Positions 10,061 to 22,095 are shown, numbered from the stretch's first letter. The stretch is 60,000 nucleotides of DNA from Cryptomeria japonica (GCF_030272615.1 NC_081407.1:315548456-315608455); one strand, 5' to 3'. A program made the numbers and translations. Notes: generated by a model from the letters alone, not told the origin.

Positions 10061-11283
10061 ATTACAAACACATTGCTAGATGTGACCCAGTTAAGGGATT
10101 TCCCTCATATCTGTTAGGATCTTCACCTTGTTAGAAGTGACCTTGTTAAAGGATTTCAAACACTCAATCAGAATGTAACCTTGCTAGAGGGTTTTACAAA
10201 TAAGAATGTTAAGTCCTCTTGGTTAAGAGATTTTCTGTCACTTTCACAAAATAATAGTAATAAAATCTATCTGCAACTTCACATCTAAAATGCTAAAGCA
10301 GATTCCTATTTGTTCAATACAATCTAGACATAGAACTAATCTTGTCTATCTACTGGGATCCTATACTCTGTTATTCAAACAAGTCTTCAAGCTTCTATGC
10401 TCGGTAATCACTATGTAGCATCCCTGTGCATACACTTGCCCGCATACATTGTTTATCAACAGTTTCCTATTTATAAACAATTAGGTAACCACTTAATCTC
10501 CTTGATCACATTTCTCATGATCAATCATAGCCATTAGATCTTTGATCTTGTCCAAGTTCAATGCATCTTTCTATCTGAAAATGTTTTACCCCATCTTGGA
10601 ACTTGCATATATTTCTTGGAACTTGTACCAGGGTATTGCGGTTCAATCTGAGCTGTAGATCTTCATGCCGAGTTTCCATTGCCATAGATTCATTAACAAA
10701 CTTCATCCATGACTCACCAATCATTTAATGAATTCCAACTCATCAGCTTCCTTCATTAAATAATGCATGTAACCATTTAATGCATTCTGTTATAGCTCAG
10801 TTACAACTCGGTAACAACTTGGTGAATACTAAACTTCACTCGGTAGACATTCTGCCTTCATTAACCGATAGCGATAACCTTAGGGTTTACCGACTAGGTT
10901 CTTTGCTTGATAACATAGTATAGTATTAACCTTTACAATTTACAACATATGTATGATGTTAAAATCATCTAAAACATCATGATCTCATCATTGTCTGACT
11001 CAGTACTAGTTGCCCATTGAATACCTTATTCATCCCCTTATTCATCATATTCTTTCCTGTGTCTTTTATCGACATCTTTATAATCTTCAAATCATACTTC
11101 TCAAGATATGGCAACATCATACTGAATTAGAAAATTAATTTCTTGACATCAATGACAAAATAATAATATCAAGACAGTAAACATCCTTAATCAGTTATAT
11201 CCATAATCATCAACAACCTTCTCAATATCCTTATGAAATGCCAACAATCTTTCATTGTCTGTTATAATGCTATATTGCCAACA
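10061..11283 (-). repeat. Copia-A 3' LTR, truncated
   Basis: The sequence from ATTACAAACACATTGCTAG at 10061 to TATATTGCCAACA at 11283 is repeated at 16242-17462 with scattered substitutions. Its inner end joins the polypurine tract. Its outer end is missing about 302 bp, so the junction with the Gypsy-1 LTR at 10060/10061 is a deletion or recombination point. Confidence 0.93.
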
Positions 11284-11295
11284 ATCTCCCCCTTT
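11284..11295 (-). promoter_or_regulatory. Copia-A polypurine tract
   Basis: The minus strand reads AAAGGGGGAGAT directly before the LTR start TGTTGGCA. The same tract, with GCC before it and TGTTGGCA after it, occurs in Copia-B (17914-17925) and Element E (56227-56238). A weaker purine run lies about 150 bp further into the element, near 11438-11455. Confidence 0.88.
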
Positions 11296-11690
11296 GGCAT
11301 TGATGGCAAAACCAATTGATTTGACCTTAAAAGAATCGGATTGTTGTGATTCTGAAATGCTGAAATGCTCTCCCCCATACATTAGACTTCTCCTATTTTC
11401 TTTAGTTTTCTTTCCAATCTCCAGTCTTCTCTCAGTCTTCTCCCCTTTTGATAACAATGCCAAAAAGTAAAGAACTAAAACATAATTACTTGTTGTATGA
11501 AGTGATTTCCTATTGTTGTGTATCAATTGAGTCTCAGTTAGAGCATTTTGTCTTCAATTCCTATTCCTTGTAATATTTTCTGTAATAATTCCTGTACACC
11601 TTTAGAAAACATCCTAAAGTGTATAAATTAGCATCAACTCCCAAAAGATATTCGATAGAGTCATCGGATTGATGTTTTCACCAAACGCAG

Positions 11691-13706
11691 TCAGTGAATA
11701 GAAGATAGGGGTAGGACCCCTAACTTACTTCTGAGATATTCAAAAGTGTCCCTTGGTAGTGGCTTGGTGAAGATATCTACTATTTGTTCCTTTGTGCTAA
11801 CATACTCCAACACCACTTTCTTTTCTTGAGCTTCTTCTCTAAGATAATGATATTTGATAGATATGTGCTTTGTCTTAGAGTGCATAATAGGATTATTTGA
11901 AATATTAGTGGCACTAGTATTGTCATAGAATATAGTTACTGGCTCGATAACTTTCTCATTTATACCTTCCAACAATTGTTTGATCCATGCAATGTTGGTA
12001 TAATTCAATGCTGCAGCAACATATTTAGCTTCTTCTGTTGACTGTGAAACACATCCTTGTTTCTTGCTAAGCCAACTCACTAGTCTTTCTCCTAAAAAGA
12101 AAGCTCTTCCACTTGTTCTTTTTCTGTCATCAATGTTGCCTGTGCAATCAGCATCAGTATAAACTTTTAAATCAAAATCATTTCCTTTCTGATATACTAA
12201 GCCATAATCCTTGGTGCCTTTCAAGTATCTAATGATTCTCTTGATTGTTGTCATGTGTGTTTCCTTAGGATCTGTAGAGAATCTTGCAACTATACCTACT
12301 GCATGTGCTATGTTTGGTCTATTGTGAACAACATATTGTAGCTTTCCAATCATGGATCGGTAAAGTGTCTCATCAACAGATGCAGATTCATCGTTCTTTG
12401 ACAATTTACAGTTGGTAGTCATAGGAGTACTTACTGGTTTTGAATCCTCCATTCCAAATTTCTTTAAGATTTCCTTTATATACTTGGATTGAGTAATGAA
12501 AATCTCATTTTTCATTTGCAGTATTTGTAAACCTATAAAATACTTTATCTCACCGATTAATGACATCTCAAATTTTTTGCTCATTTCATTTCCAAAGTTC
12601 TTGCATAAAGAGTCATTTCCACAAAATATAATATCATCAATAAATATGGCTGAGATCAGTATTCCATTTTCACAATTCTTCATGTACATGTTGCTATTTT
12701 CACTTGTCCTTGTAAAACCAATCTTAATCAAATAAGAGTGCAATATTTCATACCATGCTCTAGGTGCTTGTTTTAAACCATATAAAGTTTTTTTCAATTT
12801 ACATACCTGATCTTTATTATTGTCTTCAACAAATCCTTCAGGTTGTTCAATAAAAACTTCTTCTTCTAATATTCCATTCAGAAATATAGATTTGACATCC
12901 ATTTGATATACCTTGAAATTTTTGAAAGTAGCATAGGCCAACAATGTTCTCACTCCTTCAAGTCTAGCAACAGGTGCAAAAGTTTCACCATAATCAATTC
13001 CTTCTTCTTGAGCATAACCTTTGCAAACTAGTCTTGATTTGTTTTGAATGACCTCTCCTTTTTCATTTAGCTTGTTTCTAAAAATCCACTTTGTACCGAT
13101 TACATTTTTGTCCTTTGGTCTTGGGATTAGTGTCCATGTGTCATTCTTCTTGATTTGATCAATCTCTTCTGTCATAGCATTTATCCAATCTTCACTGTTA
13201 AATGCCTCTTTCACTATTCTCGGTTCAAATTCAGATATCAAACATGTGTTCTGTCTCAATTTGTTCCTTGTCATCACTGGATCATCCTTATCTCCTATAA
13301 TCTGACTTGGTGCATCATGTCTTCTGACATACTTGGCTAATATAGGCTCAGTAGGCTCTGTATGATCTTTTTCATCACTCGGTAACTGGATATTCTCTTC
13401 ATTTTCTTCAATAGTCTTCTCAGTAAGACTTCTCAGTTGAACATAGACAAATTCATCATAGTCTTCTGGTTCCTTGGAATTTCCTTCATCATTTCTTTCT
13501 GCAAATTCATCAATTTTCACATTTGCACTCTCTACTATTTTGTTAAATGATTTGATCAGACATTTAAATTCTTTGCTTCTAGAAGAATAACCTAGAAATG
13601 TTCCTTCTTCACTCTTCTGATCAAACTTGTCATTTCTATCATCTTTGTGAATAGAGCATCTACTTCCAGAGATTTTAAAATAACTAACATTAGGTTTCTT
13701 ATCATA
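11691..13706 (-). pseudogene. Copia-A polyprotein, reverse transcriptase and RNase H part
   Basis: An open frame continues from the integrase through RT and RNase H to the natural stop at 11691-11693. RT motifs in order are [59 protein letters not shown] and [11 protein letters not shown], the last being the catalytic DD box. RNase H shows [10 protein letters not shown], the motif [13 protein letters not shown] and [11 protein letters not shown], and ends with [18 protein letters not shown]. In [11 protein letters not shown] the usual acidic residue of the copia E-A-E-Y motif is Lys, so RNase H is probably inactive. This stretch has no internal stop. The ATG at 13520 is internal; the region down from 13706 is in the same frame and belongs to the protein. 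Confidence 0.92.
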
Positions 13707-14237
13707 CTAGATTTCATATGGTGTCTTCAAAGTACCTTTCTTCAATTGAACTCGGTTCAAGGTGTAAACTGTTGTGCTTATTGCTTCTCTCCAAAATGTT
13801 TGTGGTACCTTCTTTTCAATCATCAGTGTTCTAGCACAATCCACAATAGATCTATTTCTTCTCTTAGCTATTCCATTCTGTTGTGGAGTTCTCGGTGTAG
13901 AGACTTGTCTTTTAATGTCATGATCATTGTAGAATAAATTGAACTCATCAGATGTGAACTCTCCTCCTCTATCTGATCTAAGACATTCCAGTTGTCTTCC
14001 TATTTCATTTTCAACTCTTGCCTTGTACCATTTAAACATTTGAAAAGCTTCTAATTTTTCTTTTAAAAACATCACTGACATCATCCTTGAATAGTCATCC
14101 ACAAATAATATGAAATATTTATCACCATAATAACTTTGAACTTTCATAGGACCACAAAGATCAGTGTGCACTATATCTAAAATTTCCTTAGAAGTGTAAG
14201 ACTTACTTGTAAAGCTTGATCTTGTCATCTTACCCAT
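13707..14237 (-). pseudogene. Copia-A integrase core
   Basis: The frame between two TAG codons (14238-14240 and 13707-13709) encodes the integrase core: VHTDLCGPM (first Asp), CLRSDRGGEFTSDEF (second Asp) and STPRTPQQNGIAKRRNRS. In copia integrases the last motif normally reads NG-A-E-R-N-R; here the catalytic Glu is Lys. Both flanking stops are explained by single C-to-T or G-to-A changes (Gln and Trp). The first ATG-like start at 14237 is not a real start: the frame is that of the upstream gag part. Confidence 0.92.
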
Positions 14238-15875
14238 CTAGCATCCTTGGCACATAGCATTCTTAGGTTTTTCAAGACTCGGTAGACCTCTTACTCGGTG
14301 CTTCTTACTTATTTTGATCAGATTATCAAAATTTACATGATAAAACCTTTTATGCCATAACGAGGTATTATCTATCTTTGCATGCAAACACTTATTCTGA
14401 GTTGAGTCAAGGTGAAATGTGTTACCTTTTGTTTGTGTCCCGGTAGTAGCTAACTTCCCATCCTTGTCATGAACTTTGACAATTCCCTTCTGAAATTCTA
14501 TTTGGTAACCTATGTTGTTTAGCTGTGCTACACTCAACAAATTGTATTTCAAACCTTCAACCCAATAAACATCATTGCATCTTGCATTATCAAGAAATGT
14601 TATAGATCCTTTACCTCTTACCGGACATGGTGCATCATTACCAAATCTAACATAGCCTCCATCATAATCTTCTAATATAACAAACTTGTGTTTATCTCCT
14701 GTCATATGATGTGAGCATCCACTATCTATAAACCAAGAATTATTAGTTTTTATGTGAGATATTAGGGCTTTTTCTTCAAGCCTTTCTTCATCTGATCCAT
14801 CTTTGATAGCCACATAAACTACTTCCTCTATATCAGTCTCATCTGATTTATCATCATTAGATTCCTCATCAGCTATTAGGCATGTCTTTCTATCTCTTCT
14901 TTTGAAGTCTCGGTGTCCTCTGTAATGATTACCTTTCTGTCTGTCATCTCGGTAATCTCTCTTTTCAGTAAAATCTTTGTCAAGACAGTTAGAAGCCATA
15001 TGTCCTATCTTATCACAATTGAAACATTTAAAAGGTAGTTTTCCTTTATACTTACCTTTGCCTCTCGGTAACCTTTTGGCTAATAGTGCTTCAAACTCTT
15101 CTTGCTTTCTGATTTCATCATACAGTTTGTGTACTACCTCCATGTTCTTACAAAATCTTTCACTTGTTCCACTGTGATCTCCTTCAGAGTAATTATACTT
15201 TCTTTCATTGAAATCATTAGATTCATCAAGATGAAAAGAACTAAATGCAGATTCAACTTTATTTACCAAAGATCCACTGTTATCAAAGTTACTCAATTCA
15301 AATGCATGTAGCTTACCAATAGTAGCATCTAAAGAAACTATCATATTAGGTATAGACCTCAAATCATTGATTGCAAAGACTCGGATTGCATAAGCTAGTA
15401 TAAGGGTTCTTAACAACTTACTTGTTATATCCTTTTCTTCAATAGTTCCACCTGCTCCTTTGATTTGATTGACAGTCTTCTTTAGTCTTGTACTGTACTG
15501 AGTTATGTTCTCACCTTCATTTAGCCTCATAGATTCAAGTTGTCCTCTTAGACTATCTAATTTTTCTCTTTGAACATGTTCATCTCCTCCATATACTGAT
15601 GTGAGCTTATCCCACATAGCCTTTGCATCATTGCAGCCTTCTAGATCATTAAACTCTGAATCGGTCATTGCAGATGTTATTTCAATCATTGCTTGAATAT
15701 GTTCTTGCTTCACCTTTATCTCCTCCATAGTTAATGGATAGGTGCTCGGTGTGACAAAATCATTCTCTAGATAGTATACAACATATTCTCCAACTCCTGA
15801 TAGATGTAGCTTCATCCTTTTCTGCCATGTAGAGAAACTTGAATTGTTCAACTTCGGTGCATCCCTCTTATACAT
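14238..15875 (-). pseudogene. Copia-A gag, zinc knuckle, protease and pre-integrase
   Basis: The polyprotein starts at ATG 15875, 50 bp inside from the PBS. Gag opens with KLNNSSFSTWQKRMKLHLSG, a typical copia gag start (UBN2-like), followed by the CX2CX4HX4C knuckle CFNCDKIGHMASNC near residue 290. The protease active site is WFIDSGCSHHMTG near residue 385. The pre-integrase motif LWHKRFYHVNFDNL precedes CQGC and the TAG at 14238-14240. All three parts of the polyprotein (15875 to 11691, 1395 codons) are in one frame with only two stops, so this is the best-preserved coding region in the window. Confidence 0.93.
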
Positions 15876-15925
15876 CTTTGGATCTTTAACTCAAGTGCCT
15901 TTAAACTTTTCTTTCAGAATCCAAT

Positions 15926-15937
15926 GCTCTGATAACA
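15926..15937 (-). promoter_or_regulatory. Copia-A primer-binding site
   Basis: The minus strand reads TGTTATCAGAGC two bases after the LTR end, one change away from TGGTATCAGAGC, the common plant site complementary to initiator methionine tRNA. It would prime first-strand synthesis. The mutation is in the third position. Confidence 0.85.
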
Positions 15938-15939
15938 AT

Positions 15940-17462
15940 TGATAGTTCTGATACTTAATATAAGTATAGATCCAATAGCCAAAAAGATGAGAGGGGGGAG
16001 CGTGAATCATACAAACTTAATCATCCATAAAAACATTAGATTCAACCTTGGTAACATATATTTCAGTAATATAACCAAAACTATCAAACATGCAAACTCA
16101 AAAGCATATAAACATCATAAACCTCATAACACCAGATTTAACATGGAAACCCAAATAGGGAAAAACCACTATGGGATTTCGGACCCACTAAGAAATATAC
16201 TCTTCTAGAGTATGCTCGGCTAAAAGTAAATCCTGTTAAAGATTACAAACACATTGCTAGATGTGACCCGGTTAAGGGATTTCCCTCAGATCTGTTAGGA
16301 TCTTCACCTTGTTAGAAGTGACCTTGTTAAAGGATTTCCAACACTCAATCAGAATGTCACCTTGCTAGAGGGTTTTACAATAAGGATGTTAAGTCCACTT
16401 GGTTAAGAGATTTTCTGTCACTTTCATAGAATACCAGTAATAAAATCTATCTGCAACTTCACATCTAAAATGCTAAAGCAGATTCCTATTTGTTCAATAC
16501 AATCTAGACATAGAACTAATCTTGTCTATCTGTTGGGCTTCTATACTCTGTTATTCAAATAGGTCTTCAAGCTTCTGTGCTCGGTAATCACTATGTAGAA
16601 TCCCTGTGCATACACTTTCCCACATACATTGTTTATCAATAGTTTCCTATTTATTAACAATTAGGTAACCGCTTAATCTCCTTGATCACATTTCCCATGT
16701 TCAATCATAGCCATCAGATCTTCGATCTTGTCCAGGTTTAATGCATCTTTCGATTTGAAAATGTTTTACCCCCCCTTGGAACTTGCATATATTTCTTGGA
16801 ACTTGTGCCAAGGTATTGCGGTTCAATCTGAGCTGTAGATCTTCATGCCGAATTTCCATTGCCTTAGATTCATTAACAAACTTCATCCATGGCTCACAAT
16901 CATTTAATCAGTTCCAGCTCATCAGCTTCCTTCATTAAATAATGCATGTAACCATTTAATGCATTCTGTTATAGCTCGGTTACAACTCGGTAACAACTCA
17001 GTGAATACTAAACTTCACTCGGTAGACATTTCGCCTTCATTAATCGATAGCGATAACCTTAGGGTTTACCAACTAGTTTCTTTGCTTGATAACATAGTAT
17101 AGTATTAACCTTTACAATTTACAACATATGTATGATGTTAAAACAATCTAAAACATCATGATCTCATCATTGTCTGACTCCATACTAGTTGCCCATTGAA
17201 TACCTTAATCATCCCCTTATTCATCATATTCTTTTCTATGTCTTTTACCGACATATTTATAATCTTCAAATCATACTTCTCAAGATATGGCAACATCATA
17301 CTGAATTAGAAAATCAATTTCTTGACATCAATGACAAAATAATAATATCAAGATAGTAAACATCCTTAATCAGTTATATCCATAATCATCAACAACCTTC
17401 TCAATATCCTTATGAAATGCCAACAATCTTTCATTGTCTGTTATAATGCTATATTGCCAACA
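15940..17462 (-). repeat. Copia-A 5' LTR, full length
   Basis: The LTR is 1523 bp with TGTTGGCAATATAG at its start (17462, minus strand) and AACTATCA at its end (15940). Near its end it has the CCCCCCTCTC word that is also present near the end of the Copia-B LTR (19276-19285) and of the Element E LTR. Several stretches resemble CTTGTTAAAGGATTT and ACCTTGTTAGAAGTGACC, a set of related short words. Confidence 0.92.
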
Positions 17463-17463
17463 A

Positions 17464-17559
17464 CAGCTAGCAGATATATTTACTAAACCTCTACCTAAGA
17501 GTACTTTTGAGTATCTTAGAGGTCAACTAGGGGTTGTACCCCTACATGTGGTCAATTGA
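17464..17559 (+). pseudogene. Copia-B RNase H C-terminus
   Basis: Reading from 17464 the frame gives [20 protein letters not shown] and then QLGVVPLHVVN with a stop TGA at 17557-17559. This matches the C-terminus of Copia-A ([18 protein letters not shown]) and is the standard end of copia polyproteins. The 5' part is cut by the Copia-A insertion at 17462/17463. Confidence 0.9.
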
Positions 17560-17925
17560 GGAGATGTGAAATACATCAGTCCCAGAGCTAATTGAAGAAT
17601 CTTGTAGCAGTATTGGTGAAGAATGGATTTATTCCATAGGTGGGGCATCAATTTATAGATTGTTGATGCAGAACAGTGAAGTATGACACTGCATGTTTTA
17701 CTTTCACTTTGGCATTTTTGTCAAAGGGGGAGAAGAACTATATAAATATGAGGAGAAGAATTATATGATTGATAGAGAGAATATCTATAGCTAATTACCA
17801 AATGAAGACATGGAGAATCAGTTGAAGGAGAGTACATGGTAAAATGTAAACCAATATTCCTATACACAATCATCACAATTAAGGGTATTGATATTTGTAT
17901 TGTCATCAATGCCAAAGGGGGAGAT
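17560..17925 (+). other. Copia-B 3' untranslated region and polypurine tract
   Basis: No gene is seen. The segment ends in the polypurine tract AAAGGGGGAGAT at 17914-17925, right before the LTR start TGTTGGCATTTGC. The minus-strand frame 17721-17951 is not meaningful. Confidence 0.8.
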
Positions 17926-19328
17926 TGTTGGCATTTGCATGAAGATTGCATTGATGAACTATTATGTTGTCATTGATGTCAATTATAACTGGTAATGATG
18001 TTGTTATGATGTTGTTTTGCAACTAGTAGGTGAGCTATTGAAAGAAACCGATATTACTTGAGAAGAAGTAAGATCAACTAGTAACTCTACATGTTGATGT
18101 GCCAAACCCTAACCAATGGAGCTTGGTGAATCAATTGTATTGGTTTATGATAAAATGATGAGAGGTAATGATTATGCCACATATGCATGTTGTATGTGAA
18201 GATTTTAAAATAGTTTTTGGTACATAGAGATAATGATTTTATCTTGCGAATGAGAGAGTACATTGCATGAAGTAGAAACCGTGTGATGAGTTACAGGGAT
18301 CAATGGAGCGGTGATCAAGTAGAGACCAAGGTTGTCTTGAATCATGTGAAATGCTTGTGATGTAATCTAATGATCATAATTGAACCAATTTGTTTGTAAT
18401 ATCTATGAGATCTTAGGTTTGTGATGTGTTATCGACCTATTGTTGTGCTTATAAGGTCAATGAGTTATTTTGTTAAAGTGTTGGCAATTTTGGTTAAGTG
18501 TAAGTGTGATTGGTTGCTGAACCAAAAGGTGTATCTACAGTATGTGTGAAGGAAGATAGGAGCATGAAAAGGATATGATCAAGAAAAGTAGTGCTATTCA
18601 CTAGATCAACAAACCCCTATTGTTCTCTAACAATTACAACAGTCAAATCTCTTAACCGGGTAAGCTTTAACAGGCTTAGTGCTATCTAAATCCTCTAACC
18701 AGGTGATCCATTAGCTTGCATTTCAAATCCTCTACCAAGGTTACTCCTAAAAGGGTATTGCTTCTAATAGGGAATTATAGTAAATCCCTTAACCGGGTGG
18801 TCCCTAATAGGATCTATTCTTAACAAGACTTTTGTAAAGCTTTAATAGGCTTGGCTCCTAACAAGGCAAACTTCGAAAGAGTTAAGAATACTTGTGGGTA
18901 TTCATCCCGACCGTGGTTTTTCCCATTTGGGTTTCCACATCAAAATCATTTTGTCAAGTGGTGAATGTTTTTGTGGTTATGTTTGTTATGGTTAACTTGC
19001 TTAACTACTAAATCCACTTAGATATGATAAGATGACCGACAATAATCTAAAATGTGCTTTTACTATTGTTAGTAAAGTATTTGACTATTTTTGTTAAACG
19101 GTTTGAGAGTTTTAGAGATGTTATACTTTTGTTCTATTATGACAGTCAATGGGTATACTTGACATTGATATTGTAATTTGTAGTTCAGTGTTTGAACCAG
19201 TCAGTTCTGAGTTTGACTTGAGAGGTTGTTTTTGAGTTTGGTGAAAGTTTAATCAGTTTCTACCTACTGATTCGCCCCCCCTCTCAATAGTTGTCTAGAT
19301 CCTTATTGATTCATCATACCATCAAATA
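17926..19328 (+). repeat. Copia-B 3' LTR
   Basis: The LTR starts with TGTTGGCATTTGCATG. It contains words such as TCTCTTAACCGGGTAAG and TCCCTTAACCGGGTGG, inverse-oriented relatives of words in the Copia-A LTR, and CCCCCCCTCTC near 19276, shortly before its end. The precise CA end is uncertain, somewhere between 19314 and 19330. Confidence 0.8.
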
Positions 19329-20050
19329 TTATAGAAAAAAATCATATTATTATCTTAGAACCTTTGGTAACCAACCGGTTATCCTCATACAATCAACATA
19401 GAATATACGATATTCAACCGGTTACATGTAGGCTACATGCCAGATATAATCCATCTTGAACTCTCAGAGTCAACTAGATCTCTAATCATGAATCTAAATC
19501 CTTATTTTGATCTCCCTTCCTCTACAAATGATTACATAATACCCTATATATACCCTCCAACACATATCTAAGTTGGCCACAAAAGATTACATTTACTAAT
19601 GTAGGAAAAATGAAACGTGTAACTAGGTCGGCCCTAAGAATGAAAGAAATTCCTCGGAAAAATAACAACCAAGAAGTGTGGATCAAAATTAAGGTCGGCC
19701 ACATGCCAAATAATATTAGACAAGACCCCAAATAGATCCACATGCCAATAAACCGCTCTAAAAATGAAGGAAAAGCAACCGGTAATCTCAAGAACTATCC
19801 CATAACCCAAAAATAGTCAAAACGGGAGTGATAGCTAGCCAAAAAAGAATCCAAATGGATTGAAAATATAGAATTAATCACATGAGCTAGCCTAGAAACC
19901 AAAAATAATATCTGCAATGAAAAGAAAGAAACTACCAACACCTACCGACAGGAACACAAAAAATTGCACACTAAACTTAACAAGAACTAAACTGAAAGGA
20001 AATATTTTTGGTTGATGCAAGATTGCTCATAGATCGGGGATGCTCCTACA
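19329..20050 (-). repeat. Gypsy-C 3' LTR
   Basis: The segment starts (minus strand) with TGTAGGAGCA at 20050 after a purine-rich CCTGGGGTGTCTGA. Its other end matches 22194-22330 of the 5' LTR over ACCAACCGGTTAT and similar words. A minus-strand TATATATAGGG lies near 19541-19551 as a possible TATA box. The outermost end, next to Copia-B, is missing relative to 22109-22193. Confidence 0.8.
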
Positions 20051-20092
20051 TCAGACACCCCAGGTAGAAATATATGTTCAATGAGAGGAAAC

Positions 20093-20521
20093 TCATGAAC
20101 ATTGAAAAGGATTTAGGATAAAGACTCCATGCTCATTTCGTATCCAAACATCTTCCTTATCTGCAAACCTCTTCTTTAGCTCAACTGGATTCTCTAACTC
20201 CCGACTCTCTTTATTTCTCTTCCTTTGCTTCAGATCTGCACATTGTCTCTTCTTACCTACTTTCTTTCTTCTGCAAATCTGATCCATTTCTGCCACAAGA
20301 CTTCATCTGGTGTGTCACCATAAGCTTTCTACCATCCAGTTCTATCTATCCATCAGTCTTATCTATCATATTCTTATGCAAACTCATGCCACCTTTTGGT
20401 ATAACCTCTACAATCGGTTTCTTAGTACTGCCACTTCTCTCAAGATTTAGGTTCTTCACCTCCTTCTCTTTCTCCTTCAAAGAAGTCAATGTGAACTTTT
20501 GCCCATCCTTCTCAATAGTGA
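20093..20521 (-). pseudogene. Gypsy-C sequence after protease, RT and integrase deleted
   Basis: After the protease the frame shifts and reads NLITIEKDGQKFTLTSLKEK and a Lys-rich stretch to about 20340. This is the linker that normally leads to RT. A short frame at 20093-20296 is Lys/Glu-rich (QRKRNKESRELENPVELKKR) and ends close to the 3' LTR. I do not recognise its origin. No RT motif is present, so a deletion has removed most of pol. Confidence 0.6.
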
Positions 20522-20968
20522 TTAGGTTTCTTCTACAATCATAAATAGATCCTCTATCAAACTATCGAGGCCTTTCCAACAAGACATCACATCTAAGACC
20601 TCATCCCTAAAAGACCCAATATTAAAACTCACCAAACATTGCTCCTTTACTTCTAACTTTTGATCATATTGTAACCAACTTACCTTGTAAGGACAAGGAT
20701 GCTCAAGCCTCTTCAATCCAAGATTCACTACCATCTCCTCAGATACCAAATTATCAGTACTCCTACTATCCACAATAACCTTGCAACACTTACCACCTGA
20801 TTTGCACACAATCTGGAAAAGACTCTTTCTCTGAGTAGGTCTGATATCTTCACTACTCTTCTCCATCATGACTCTTCTAAACATAAGGGATTCTCCTTTC
20901 TTTGATAAATAGTTAGTTATAGTAACTTCTCCTTTCGGTTCCTTATTTGCCACATATCTCCTTTCCAT
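20522..20968 (-). pseudogene. Gypsy-C aspartic protease
   Basis: The frame contains SLFQIVCKSGGKCCKVIVDS and RSTDNLVSEEMVVNLGLK. This is the chromovirus-type protease core; the active site reads VDSRST where DSGST would be expected. It continues VKEQCLVSFNIGSFRDEVL and then loses register at VLDVMSCWKG: a short deletion removes the usual segment before the G-R-P-W motif, and the correct frame resumes one base over as ERP...FDRGSIYDCRRN. Hence the terminal residues of this frame are out of frame. Confidence 0.8.
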
Positions 20969-20982
20969 TCCCTATTTACATT

Positions 20983-21916
20983 CATAAAAACTATGTCTAG
21001 TTTCTCCACACTTGAAACATTTGCCAAGAAATTCTCTGCTAGTACTGCCACTGCCTTTTCTCTATGTTTTCTATTCCAATTCTTTATTCCACTTAGGTTT
21101 TTATTCTTCTTCAACATTCTACTTATTTGTACTCATCTACCCCTTGAATATCTCCTTCCCACTAGGGTTATCCGATTGTCTTCTTCTCACCTTGTCCTTG
21201 GCCTCGAAAGCATATAGGTAAGATTATTCAACTATGGAAACCCTCAACATACTCATCTCATCCTGAATGTTAAATGCAAGTCCATTTATGTACCTCGCCA
21301 CCTTTTCTCTATCCATATCTCTATGTCTAGATCCAACCATCACCTTGTAGAATTCCTCAGTATACTCTTTCACAACCATGTTTCTCTATTTCAGGTTCTA
21401 CAACTTCTTGAATAATTCAAACTCATCGTCTCCTGGTATGAACTTGGACTTCAATCTTAAAACCACTTGTCTCCACTGGGTGATCTTCATTTCACCATTC
21501 TCCACTTTGTCTCTCTACAATTCTTTTCATCATAAGGTAGCATGCCCTTTCCACTTAGACTTTGCTAACCGGACTCTCTACGGGTCCTTGACATCCTCAA
21601 ACTCAAAGTAATCCTCCAACTCTCTGATTCAATCAATCAGATCCTTTAGGTTTAGCATTCTGAAAATTTTTTAAATTTCCACTTTATGAACTTTACTCGC
21701 TTGCACCACTGCTCTTAGGAATCTTTCCTCTCTTCCAGCTTCTGGTCCTTCAGCCTCTTCCAACTCAAGCTCTTCACCGAATTCTTCATACTCATCCTCA
21801 GATTCCAAATTCCTTTGCAAACTAGCCAATGCATACCAGATTTCATTCCTCATCTCATTCTTTAAATCCTCCAACATCTTCTCTACCCTTCGGGGGTTCA
21901 TCATTCTAGGTAACAT
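20983..21916 (-). pseudogene. Gypsy-C gag with zinc knuckle
   Basis: One minus-strand frame, broken by about nine stops, runs from VEKMLEDLKNEMRNEIWYAL through DLID, IRELEDYFEFEDVKDP, KSKWKGHATL, KITQWRQVVLRLKSKFIPGD and VKEYTEEFYKVMVGSRHRDM to the CX2CX4HX4C knuckle CFKCGETRHSFYEC at about 20990-21030. This is a retrotransposon gag domain (PF03732 type). Almost all stops sit at expected Trp or Gln codons, including a double TGATGA where WW would be expected. A start codon could not be fixed. Confidence 0.82.
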
Positions 21917-22095
21917 CTCCTCTTCTGCTTCGGTGAACTACCTCAACTCAGTGATCGAACTATTGGGTTTCAATTGCCTCTCACTTGACAATCTATTGAA
22001 CATACGTGGAGCCCACCTCCAATCGGTGATCTGCCCACCCAAAGGAATGCCTCAAGGTTCATAAACAACTTTTCCACCAACCCGTTCATAACCAA

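Larger units (their letters stand above)
10061..17462 (-). mobile_element. Copia-A: nearly complete Ty1/copia retrotransposon
   Basis: Reading on the minus strand the order is LTR (17462-15940), PBS, polyprotein gag-PR-INT-RT-RNH, polypurine tract, LTR (11283-10061). The two LTRs align over 1.2 kb. The right copy is full (1523 bp, TG...CA); the left copy lacks the 302 bp that correspond to 15940-16241. To the right it interrupts the RNase H frame of Copia-B. The left target flank is lost, so no target-site duplication can be checked. Confidence 0.94.
17463..19328 (+). mobile_element. Copia-B: 3' end of a second Ty1/copia element
   Basis: Only the last RNase H codons, the 3' untranslated region, the polypurine tract and one LTR remain. 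The left part was lost when Copia-A inserted here and the junction at 10060 formed. Orientation is opposite to Copia-A. The right edge, near 19328, meets LTR sequence of Gypsy-C. Confidence 0.85.

Noticed and set aside
13647-13937. Plus-strand frames inside Copia-A (also 12496-12735, 14977-15177, 15102-15311)
   Set aside because: All are shadows of the polyprotein on the minus strand.
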